This document shows positions 27,201 to 33,755 of a stretch of DNA of 64,000 nucleotides, in pieces. The translations under genes were made by a program, and so were the position numbers. The DNA lies in NCBI RefSeq assembly GCF_039962115.1, contig NZ_JAMPKJ010000005.1:62001-126000 (forward strand), given 5' to 3'. Under the pieces are notes generated by a model, which had not been told where the DNA came from, ran no database searches, and worked only from the letters and a program-made list of their open reading frames with translations. The stretch is from Funiculus sociatus GB2-C1 (lineage in GTDB: Bacteria; Cyanobacteriota; Cyanobacteriia; Cyanobacteriales; FACHB-T130). How positions within the stretch are numbered: position 1 is the stretch's first letter; the number at the start of each line of letters is the position of its first letter.

Positions 27201-28176
27201 TCCACTGCTGCAACTGCTCCCCAAAAGGTGGGTAATCGAGCGCTTGTCCCAAAAAGTCGTCACGTAGGGTAATAAGCAGGGTGAAATTCGGTGTCCGTTT
27301 TTGCTCCACTGCTTCGACTGTTGCCACTAATTGATTTATAAACTGCTCACGCTCCTCGGCTACCGGACAAAGGGTGTACAGCTCCTCAAACTGATCAACC
27401 ACTAAGAGAAAGTGCTGGGCAGAGGGCGTTTTCTGCAAGATGGGTTCCACCACATCCTGTAACGCTAAGTCTCCCTGCTGAAGTGCCTCAGCCTGTTTTC
27501 TGACTTCAACCAGCTTATCAGTCTCGGTCATCTTCGGTTCCAGCAGGGGAATGAGCGCCTTAGCCAGATTGTAAAAAGGACGCTTTTCGGGTCTGAAGTC
27601 ACGGATGAGCCAACCCCTTTTTTGACCCAGCTTCGGGATGAGTCCAGCAAAGACCACTGAGGACTTACCGCTACCAGAACGCCCAATCACGGCAACTAAG
27701 GGCTTTTTCCGCACAGCTACCTCTAGCTGCTCAATGAAATTCTCCCGCCCATAGAAAAACAGTGCATCCTCTTTCTGGAACGCATCCAGACCGCGATACG
27801 GACAAGGAAGAACAACCTGCGAACGTGACTGAGATAGTTGAGGCAGTTCTGGCGAAGTGCCTTGATCTTGTGTAGGCTGGCTGCTCCATTCTGCATACGA
27901 ATAGCCAATCAACAGCCGACACAAGCCATCAACAAGCCAAAGCTCAGCAGTGTCTCGTTTTCCTTTCAAAACATTCAAGACCGCTTGGTCTGAAGGGGCA
28001 TCAGTCCTCAGTTGGATAGGCCAGTGGGTTAAAAATTCCCCAGTTCGGGCACGACTTTTTCCCGGCTTCTTGTACCTGTTCTCAAACGCTTCGAGTAACC
28101 TCCGCTGCAAGGCTGAGGACACCTGAACGGGGACGTTCCCCCGCTGCGGTTTGTCGGATTCCGGCGGCTCACCCAT
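24253..28176 (-). CDS. STAND NTPase (nSTAND1) with C-terminal WD40 repeats
   Basis: This 1307-residue protein has an unassigned alpha-helical N-terminal domain (about 14-100), then an NTPase that begins PYRGLDAFQKEDALFFYGRE, with Walker A GRSGSGKSS (165-173) and Walker B FLLVVDQFEELYT (256-268), typical of nSTAND1. Downstream there is a coiled segment (about 560-620) and at least 14 WD40-like repeats from ~655 to the end (GH...VSFSPDG...VKLW). STAND proteins are signal-transducing ATPases; some act in cell death or phage defence. No effector domain is recognisable, so function is open. The first three WD40 blades are nearly identical, pointing to recent repeat expansion. Confidence 0.93.
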   Translation of the reverse strand: MGEPPESDKPQRGNVPVQVSSALQRRLLEAFENRYKKPGKSRARTGEFLTHWPIQLRTDAPSDQAVLNVLKGKRDTAELWLVDGLCRLLIGYSYAEWSSQPTQDQGTSPELPQLSQSRSQVVLPCPYRGLDAFQKEDALFFYGRENFIEQLEVAVRKKPLVAVIGRSGSGKSSVVFAGLIPKLGQKRGWLIRDFRPEKRPFYNLAKALIPLLEPKMTETDKLVEVRKQAEALQQGDLALQDVVEPILQKTPSAQHFLLVVDQFEELYTLCPVAEEREQFINQLVATVEAVEQKRTPNFTLLITLRDDFLGQALDYPPFGEQLQQWKPEFILSMNPQELKDAIEKPTQKLDVQLQEGLTERILDTVSREPGSLPLLEFALKLLWEKRSDGKLTHAAYEEIGGVEKALANHAENVYQKLTEDEQQRVQHIFTQLVRPGEGTDDTRRLATLTDVGQDNWDLITYLANQDARLVVTGCDETTGEATVEVVHEALIRGWERLRQWMEADREFRIWQERLRAAINTWEKSQQDEGAFLRGALLVEAENWMKKPEDVINSAEKEFIQASREHQEQEEQRWHKLYEKSEQERKRAEIGEVNATLRALSASSRELYDSGKRFDALMESLRAGRLLKQNFDVVKADTRIQVLTGLLDAVDGIIERNRFEGHSGSVNSVSFSPDGELIASASADKTVKLWRRDGTLRRTLEGHSGSVNSVSFSLDGELLASASADKTVKLWKSDSTFLKTLEGHSDSVNSVSFSPDGELLASASDDGTVKLWSRDGRGIRTLDHNEEVTSEKLSPNGVDSRFYNADEIGDGKWSPDKVTSVNFSPDGQLIATASEVSYRFGSMFRLSRKLYNTVKLWSRSGILLRTLQGYSPRVDSVSFSPEGQLIAVASGSVVELWTHDFVFEPGSYSPLKSKGVNHVKTFERHRDKIFEVTFSPDSKTLVSSGGDGRLRLWGIKVRTSIGFWENRRTKFDGHIDSGSSVSFSPDSKTLVSTSSAVTLWHSDGKLLKTLEGHSGSFSSDGRKILTITDNTVQLWDCGGIQIKTLIGHSDCVRSVSFSPDSQTIASAGADRTVKLWRVDGTMLKTLDLDVSGVIFSPDGQLLTSASDEIAVKLRDRNGKLIKILDFPEIDFTLDSQTIATIGDDTLKLWHCISTFRKTLGGRSSLSVSPDGQTIATIVDEEIIQLWHRDGKLVSTLEAHQSSVFDVSFSPDSQILASSSSDMTVKLWSREGILLKSFETAPIFQLSFSPDGKTLALKGWNHCPTLELWNLDLDDLLVGGCNWLHDYLKTNPTVSESDRHLCDGIGTEQ

Positions 28177-28259
28177 AAAGTACCAGACGGTGATTTAAAC
28201 ATTGCTTCTTGCCTTCCAGCCATTCTAACAACAGAGTTTAGGGCTGACTTCCAATTAAG

Positions 28260-28302
28260 TTGGCTTTAAGTTGGCTTACTCGAAAATTGGCTTTAAGTTG
28301 GC
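28260..28302. repeat. 16-bp direct repeat in the divergent promoter region
   Basis: TTGGCTTTAAGTTGGC occurs at 28260-28275 and again at 28287-28302, 27 bp apart start to start. It lies between the STAND gene and the divergent small membrane protein gene and could be a regulator site or slippage product. Confidence 0.5.
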
Positions 28303-28394
28303 ATTTGAATTAGGGTTTAAAGTTCCTATTCAAAATCTCAAAAAGTTACAAATTAAACATTCAAGCTTCTACCTGCAAACCAGGATATAAATTG

Positions 28395-28652
28395 ATGGAA
28401 ATCGTTAAAGATGATTTCACCGAAACTGAGTCATTATACTCAAACCTCCAAGCCGAACAATTGCAACCAGACAATTTCAAGAGCGCTGAGCCATTGGCGA
28501 ACACTCCCAAAAAATTCAAATGGGATAAGAAAAAGCTGTTTATGATCGGTGAATTCACAGTTGTCAGTTTAGTCGGTTGGCTCGATCCAGCAGTAGGCTT
28601 TTGGATTAGTGTAGTTATGCTCGTCTGGCATCTGATTAAAGGCAAAGAGTGA
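28395..28652 (+). CDS. Small membrane protein, hypothetical
   Basis: From the ATG at 28395 (AGGA site 10 bp upstream) the product is 85 residues: an acidic N-terminal part (MEIVKDDFTETESLYSNLQA), a basic patch KKFKWDKKK, and one hydrophobic stretch FMIGEFTVVSLVGWLDPAVG followed by FWISVVMLVWHLIKG, giving one or two membrane helices. I do not recognise the family. It is divergently transcribed from the STAND-WD40 gene across direct repeats, so a shared regulator or function is possible but unproven. Confidence 0.55.
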   Translation: MEIVKDDFTETESLYSNLQAEQLQPDNFKSAEPLANTPKKFKWDKKKLFMIGEFTVVSLVGWLDPAVGFWISVVMLVWHLIKGKE

Positions 28653-28902
28653 GATATCAATGAGTGCGATCGCACATCCGTTTAGAGTTTTGCTATCGCA
28701 ACTTGTGTTTTCACTGTTTGCTACAGCACTAAAACACTTGCGCGTGCGGAGGGCGATCGCGTCTGTATTTCCCTATCAACAATTTCACAAGCCGCGATCG
28801 CACCCTCTACCTCCCTGCTAGCGATCGCACGCTGGCTTCAGCCTTGAACAAACGCGACAAGCTTACAAGCTGAGTAGGTGCCAAAGAATTTATCCCAGAA
28901 AA

Positions 28903-29184
28903 ATGCCCACAAATATTCATCCTATACTTGCATCTGACGAGATTTCAATCCCAGGCAAATCTTTATCGGAGCGAATTGAGCTAGCGAAGCGGGAAAACCT
29001 GGCGTTAGAAGTAGCTAACACGGGGAATTTTCCAGTGGAACTGTATCGGCAATGTCAAATTAGCGTTGTGCAAGCTTACGCCCGCGATCGCTACCAACTT
29101 CAAGAAGCTTTTCGCGTCCAAGAAACTGCTTCAGCGACTCGCGCTTGGCTGAACCCACCGAAACTGATAAGGTTCACCTTTTGA
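28903..29184 (+). pseudogene. Possible truncated sugar phosphate isomerase/epimerase-like ORF
   Basis: The 93-residue reading frame opens MPTNIHPILASDEISIPGKS, then LSERIELAKRENLALEVANT and FPVELYRQCQISVVQAYARD, which looks like the first strands and helices of a TIM-barrel sugar phosphate isomerase/epimerase. Such proteins are ~270 residues. From about residue 66 the sequence stops looking like the family, and the last 54 bp run antisense into the end of the CpcT/CpeT-like gene, so this is probably an N-terminal remnant rather than an intact gene. Confidence in the family is low; it may instead be a small lineage-specific gene. Confidence 0.4.
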
Positions 29185-29811
29185 CCCCCACACTTGATTT
29201 CCTGCGGCATCAAAAGCGCGATCTAATGTGTCCATTCCAGTAGAATGCAACACAATTCGGTTTGTTACCTTGACAGCGCCTTTGTAGTCGCTGGGACAAC
29301 CCGCCTCTGGTGTCTCGCCAATGTATTTTTCACCGTCAGGTTTTAAAAATACGCTGCATTTAGCAGTACCAATATCGTTTAATCTGACAACACGTTTTGC
29401 TTCGGGTTTGCTACATAGACCAATTAAAGCTTCTGGTGTTGGTGGTTTAAATGATTGCGATTCTACGCTTTGGTTATCAGCACTGGGGGCAATTTTTAGG
29501 AATCTCTGCCGATATGGTTTAGCAAGATTCTGGGACATGGCTTGTTCTTGGTAGAGGAAAACTACCTTGGGATTTTTTTTAGTATTTTCTACGCTGACTT
29601 TGCAGGTAGTCATTCTCACATTTGGGGCTTTGGGATTGGCTTGCGCTTGTGCAGACGTGTCCATTACTCCGACTAAATGCGACACTACTTCCCCAACTTG
29701 TTGCTGCATTGGTATCGATTGGATATTCGGTGCTGGACGCGAATAAGCCACAGTGCTAGTTGAGGAAAAAAGAGCGATCGCTATCAAATTTCTAATACTT
29801 GTATTCTTCAC
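29131..29811 (-). CDS. Exported CpcT/CpeT-like chromophore lyase family protein
   Basis: The 226-residue product has a signal peptide (MKNTSIRNLIAIALFSSTST, cleavage after about 24 residues). The mature part follows the CpcT/CpeT fold: YQEQAMSQNLAKPYRQRFLKI, then CSVFLKPDGEKYIGETPEAG and KGAVKVTNRIVLHSTGMDTL followed by DRAFDAAGNQVWGSKGEPYQF. CpcT-type enzymes attach bilins to phycobiliprotein beta subunits in the cytoplasm, so a signal peptide is unexpected and argues against classical phycobilisome work. A periplasmic ligand-binding role is possible. It lies 15-31 bp behind the split photolyase genes on the same strand, suggesting an operon. Confidence 0.75.
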   Translation of the reverse strand: MKNTSIRNLIAIALFSSTSTVAYSRPAPNIQSIPMQQQVGEVVSHLVGVMDTSAQAQANPKAPNVRMTTCKVSVENTKKNPKVVFLYQEQAMSQNLAKPYRQRFLKIAPSADNQSVESQSFKPPTPEALIGLCSKPEAKRVVRLNDIGTAKCSVFLKPDGEKYIGETPEAGCPSDYKGAVKVTNRIVLHSTGMDTLDRAFDAAGNQVWGSKGEPYQFRWVQPSASR

Positions 29812-29826
29812 AATAGTCTCCCAGTG

Positions 29827-30243
29827 CTAATCAAAAACATAACGTTCGGCAACGCGCCAGTAGCGAGAAAAGCGTTTAAGGTCAATATATCCGTCGTATT
29901 TCACAAATGGCTCAACAGGTAACACTTCGATAACCAGCGATTCCTCAATTTTGTCGCAAATGTGGTCAAATCGCGGGCTGGGACTTTCTGCTGTAACGAC
30001 TCCATCGGCATTGTGTTCCTTGGCAAAAGCGATAACTTCAGCAGCGACATCACCCCGCCGAATCGTTACTGGCAGTTCTAGCAGACACTCATAAATAAAA
30101 GTAATCCGCTTCAGACTCAGCTGCCACTCTTCGATCAAAGCATCATCCCAAACCCATATTGCAGGGCTTTCGGGGTATGCTTGCAATGCGGGATTTTCAG
30201 GACTTAAACACTCTCCATGCACCCAAATTATCGGCTGTTTCAT
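29827..30243 (-). CDS. Photolyase/cryptochrome N-terminal alpha/beta domain protein (free-standing)
   Basis: From the ATG at 30243 the product is 138 residues with IIWVHGECLSPENPALQAYP, AIWVWDDALIEEWQLSLKRI, FIYECLLELPVTIRRGDVAA and EVIAFAKEHNADGVVTAESPSPR, a Rossmann-like domain that in normal photolyases precedes the FAD domain and holds the antenna chromophore. Here it is a separate protein encoded directly after the FAD-binding partner, so order is reversed relative to a fused photolyase. A TTG at 30258 could add five residues. It probably assembles with the upstream gene product. Photoreceptor or repair function is inferred from the partner. Confidence 0.75.
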   Translation of the reverse strand: MKQPIIWVHGECLSPENPALQAYPESPAIWVWDDALIEEWQLSLKRITFIYECLLELPVTIRRGDVAAEVIAFAKEHNADGVVTAESPSPRFDHICDKIEESLVIEVLPVEPFVKYDGYIDLKRFSRYWRVAERYVFD

Positions 30244-30264
30244 TAATTCAAAACTCAAAACTTG

Positions 30265-31134
30265 CTAACGACGCTTCTTTCCGCGCTGAAAACTTCGGCT
30301 ACCGCCACTGCGATCGCTACCTTCAGCTTTGGGAAACAGTCGCTGCTCTAATTCTTCATAACTGCCCTCAAAATCGCAATTACCGTAAAGCGGACATTCA
30401 CGGCAATAAACGCCCTCTGTGTAGCGTTCTAAATTCTCCCGGTTGAAGAAATAAGCCTTGTGGCTGAAGGTGCTGGCAACCCACTGCCATGATAAATTGT
30501 TGCTGGCAGGATCGCCATCTAGCAAGTGTTGCAGAAACCATTTTGCCCCGGTTTGCCAACGGATGCGCCGCCAGTGGACAAGATATGCTGCTAACCACAT
30601 TCTGCCGTGGTTGTGCAGGTAGCCGGAGGAGTGCAAATCGCGGCTAAAGCTGTCAATACAGACCATACCTGTGCTACCTTTGTCAACATCTTCCGGTAAC
30701 TTTTCGGCATAATCTTGGGCTGTGTAGCCTGTCTTGTATGGCTCCTGGTCTTTCCAGATGTCGTTTCCCAGTTTGGCATAGAGTCGCTGCCAATAGTCGC
30801 GCCAGCCGAGTTCGTTGATGAGTTTTTCGGCATCGGCTTGGTTCTGGACTTTGCCCAGGATGGCATCCCGCACTTCTGCCAAGCTCAAGACGCCGTAGCG
30901 GAGATAAGGTGAAAGGCGGGTGACTGTCCCGGTGAAAAAGTTGCGGCTTTTGGCGTAACTGGGAGGATCTACTTTGCTCAGTGCGGCTTCGGCGGCTTTA
31001 CGTCCTCCGAGAATAGTGCTGATATGGCGATCGCGTTCGGCGGCGGCGGGGAATTGTTCGCCCAGGTAGGCGAGCAATTCGTCGCGGCTGGCAAATTCTC
31101 GCCGCATATCTCGATGGTTTGGGGTGGCGTTCAT
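30265..31134 (-). CDS. Short photolyase-like FAD-binding protein
   Basis: The 289-residue protein is the FAD-binding half of the photolyase/cryptochrome family without the N-terminal antenna domain. Visible are NFFTGTVTRLSPYLRYGVLS, LINELGWRDYWQRLY, LHNHGRMWLAAYLVHWRRI and HLLDGDPASNNLSWQWVAST, the segments that cradle FAD in a U-shape and include the DGDxASNN Asp/Asn. A C-terminal CRECPLYGNC cysteine cluster is unusual and could bind metal or an Fe-S cluster. It is followed 21 bp later by a separate alpha/beta-domain protein. Repair substrate (CPD, 6-4 or single-stranded DNA) cannot be read from sequence. Confidence 0.88.
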   Translation of the reverse strand: MNATPNHRDMRREFASRDELLAYLGEQFPAAAERDRHISTILGGRKAAEAALSKVDPPSYAKSRNFFTGTVTRLSPYLRYGVLSLAEVRDAILGKVQNQADAEKLINELGWRDYWQRLYAKLGNDIWKDQEPYKTGYTAQDYAEKLPEDVDKGSTGMVCIDSFSRDLHSSGYLHNHGRMWLAAYLVHWRRIRWQTGAKWFLQHLLDGDPASNNLSWQWVASTFSHKAYFFNRENLERYTEGVYCRECPLYGNCDFEGSYEELEQRLFPKAEGSDRSGGSRSFQRGKKRR

Positions 31135-31251
31135 ATAAAGAGCGATCGCGCAGACTTAATAAAGTTTAACAGGCGACCTGCTGCTGGCGGAAAGCAAAAA
31201 CCTCTTTTCAAGAGAGAAAATGGTTTTTTGGAAGAAACAAAAGTACCAGAA

Positions 31252-31935
31252 CTATCGGTCTCGCGAACTACCAGGGAAAGGCGAATCTTCAGGCAACAAC
31301 GGGGCTGTTATTTGTTGTCGTTCTAAAAATTGACTCAAAGCATAAGCCATATCACCACGACTCATAGGATTTAAAGGGTAAATGTTGCCTTGTTCATCAG
31401 TGTTTATAAACCGCTCATAAATTGCAGTTGCCATTGATTTTTTAGCCCAATCAGGTATATTTCCTGCATCTGGATGTTGGGCAATAATTGTTTGCACAGT
31501 TTCATCATTAAACTGAAATACACCGTGAGCTTGGGCAAGGATGGAAAAGGCTTCGGCACGATTGATTTTTTGATTTGGGAAAAACATATTTTTCCGATAG
31601 CCTTTCATAATGCCAGTTTTTAAAACTGTCTGAATATCTTTATATGCCCAGTGCGAAGCCGGAACATCTTGAACTTCAACAACTCCTGGTTTATCAGCAC
31701 CTTCACGCTTATCAAGGTTAAAGGTTTTAACTAAAATTGAAGCAAGTTCGGCACGGCTGATAATTTGTTCAGCATAAAAATTGCCATTTGGATAGTTAGT
31801 CATCAATTTGGCAGCAATAACTCGCTCAACGGGGTCAGATGGTAGTTCTGATGGTTGTGTTTGTTGAGCATTCACAGTTGCGGGAAAATATTGCAGAAGT
31901 GCTAATAAGGAAAGAGTGCTGAAGACGCGACGCAT
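31252..31935 (-). CDS. Exported S-layer homology (SLH) domain protein
   Basis: The 227-residue product has a signal peptide (MRRVFSTLSLLALLQYFPAT, cleavage near NAQQ) and three SLH modules: VIAAKLMTNYPNGNFYAEQI with ISRAELASILVKTFNL; VPASHWAYKDIQTVLKTGIM with INRAEAFSILAQAHG; and IPDWAKKSMATAIYERFINT with MSRGDMAYALSQFL. SLH triplets anchor proteins to cell-wall polymers in the periplasm. There is no additional domain, so it may be a structural linker. No partner is evident in the neighbourhood. Confidence 0.87.
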   Translation of the reverse strand: MRRVFSTLSLLALLQYFPATVNAQQTQPSELPSDPVERVIAAKLMTNYPNGNFYAEQIISRAELASILVKTFNLDKREGADKPGVVEVQDVPASHWAYKDIQTVLKTGIMKGYRKNMFFPNQKINRAEAFSILAQAHGVFQFNDETVQTIIAQHPDAGNIPDWAKKSMATAIYERFINTDEQGNIYPLNPMSRGDMAYALSQFLERQQITAPLLPEDSPFPGSSRDR

Positions 31936-32164
31936 GATGAAAATCCTTTTTAAGGTTACTATTACTGTACAAAAAATATATCCGGATACTCATCCCCCAG
32001 TCGGGTTAATCAAAGTAGAGTAGGGGCGCAGTTTTAAGTTTCCCCCTATGTAAAGAGAAGATGAAGGCTTTGGCTTTGTTCCGGCGGAGTTGGTCGAAAG
32101 CGATCGCTTCCCGTTTTCAGTTTTTTAGAGCAACATAGTTATATAAAATCGTCGTCATACCATT

Positions 32165-33466
32165 ATGAACAGCTTTCCAGATTTTTCTACCTACGGTTAC
32201 AAAATTGAAAGCGAACTAGGACACAATCGTGCTGGTGGTCGCGTCACCTATCTGGCAAGAAGTACCCCGCCTTACCAAGAGGAGGTGCAGGTTGTAATTA
32301 AACAATTTCAGTTTGCCCAATCAGGGGCAAATTGGGCAGATTTTGAGGCTTATCAGCGAGAAATTCAAGTGTTGCAAAGCCTCTCCTCTCCTGGTCTCCC
32401 GCAGTATCTCGATTCCTTTCAAACTCCCAGTGGTTTCTGCATGGTGCAGGAATACAAACCCGCACCTTCTTTAGCCTCACCTCGTTGCTGGACACTTGAC
32501 GAAATAAAGCAAATTGCCCTCTCACTATTAGATATTTTAATTTATCTGCAAAATCAAACGCCTCCCGTTATTCATCGGGATATTAAACCTGAAAATATCT
32601 TAGTAGGAATTGACGAGGAAATTAAGGTTTACCTAGTGGATTTTGGCTTTGCTCGTATCGGTGGCGGCGAAGTTGCTGTGAGTAGTGTTGTTAAAGGCAC
32701 TTTGGGATTTATGCCACCAGAACAAATGTTTAATCGTCAGCTGACGGAAGCATCCGATCTGTACAGTTTAGGTGCAACATTGATTTGTTTACTTACTAAC
32801 ACTCCATCAGCGAAAATTGGTAACTTAATCGATGCGTCTTATCGGATTAATTTTAAACATTTGGTGCCTCAGATAAATCAGCATCTTTTTGACTGGTTGC
32901 AAAAAATGGTGGCACCAGATTTTAAAGAACGCTATCCTAACGCAGCCGCAGCCAAAGCAGCATTAAAGCCAATTGATGTTAATCGCAGTTATAAGCGACG
33001 GAACTTGGAAATTAAGGCTGTTGCACTTTCCAGCCTTAGCTTAGTTGGTTTGGGGATTTTTGCTTTGATGATGGCACCAAGCTTTAACTTAAACGCACCG
33101 GAAATCAAGACAGTTCAATCGACTTTATCAGTTGATTTTTTGGCAAAGTTTAGCCATGCTTTCGATGATAAATATAAAGTATTAAATAAAGATATTTCAA
33201 TCTCAAAAAATAATAAGCGAATTTATTTTTATGTCAACTTTAAGTTAATTGATAAAGAATACGATTGTTTATGTCAAGTTTTTAGTAGTACGGGGCGCAT
33301 GGTTTATGCGGCTCAATCGACTCTTACGGCTGAAGAAAATAGTTTGAGTACGGGGTGTTTTTATGATTTTGATAAAAATGTTGACAAGCCGGGTGATTTG
33401 ACTTTTGTGTTCTCCCTAGATGGGCAAAAAGTGGTGAAGGAGAATATTACTGTTTTAGCTGAATAA
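32165..33466 (+). CDS. Serine/threonine protein kinase, membrane-anchored (paralogue 1)
   Basis: This 433-residue protein has a eukaryotic-type kinase domain (about 10-275): a variant glycine loop ELGHNRAGGRVTYLAR, VVIKQFQF with the ATP-binding Lys, catalytic VIHRDIKPENILV (HRD at 137-139), DFGFARIG and GTLGFMPPEQ. One membrane helix lies near 287-305 (LSSLSLVGLGIFALMM), leaving a ~125-residue extracytoplasmic C-terminal part of unknown type with a CLC motif. It and the next gene are close paralogues in tandem (about 290 bp apart). Pkn-type kinases regulate stress and development in cyanobacteria; the target is unknown. Confidence 0.92.
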   Translation: MNSFPDFSTYGYKIESELGHNRAGGRVTYLARSTPPYQEEVQVVIKQFQFAQSGANWADFEAYQREIQVLQSLSSPGLPQYLDSFQTPSGFCMVQEYKPAPSLASPRCWTLDEIKQIALSLLDILIYLQNQTPPVIHRDIKPENILVGIDEEIKVYLVDFGFARIGGGEVAVSSVVKGTLGFMPPEQMFNRQLTEASDLYSLGATLICLLTNTPSAKIGNLIDASYRINFKHLVPQINQHLFDWLQKMVAPDFKERYPNAAAAKAALKPIDVNRSYKRRNLEIKAVALSSLSLVGLGIFALMMAPSFNLNAPEIKTVQSTLSVDFLAKFSHAFDDKYKVLNKDISISKNNKRIYFYVNFKLIDKEYDCLCQVFSSTGRMVYAAQSTLTAEENSLSTGCFYDFDKNVDKPGDLTFVFSLDGQKVVKENITVLAE

Positions 33467-33755
33467 TGTCGATAGGTTATGCCAAACTGCCAGAATTGTT
33501 AACTTCTTTGGAGATACTGGGTTTCAAACGCGATCGCTGTGTAATAATTACAAGCCTCTAATGAGCTAGTTCTCAACTAGGTATAGTTTACCTACTTTGC
33601 TCGTGTGAATCACATCAAAAATTGGCATTCCGATTGCGGGACTTGTGAACTAGGATCAGAAGGGGCAACTTTGATCATTTGTCCCTTGTTTGCTGAGTGA
33701 TGCAATCCGTAGCGGTTGCATAAAATAGTTGAAATGAGCGTTCGTTCTCACACAC

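Noticed and set aside
28653-28902. Dense HIP1 octamers (four in about 160 bp) as a possible special site
   Set aside because: HIP1 is abundant throughout the window; local clustering in non-coding DNA is not evidence of function, and no gene is seen.
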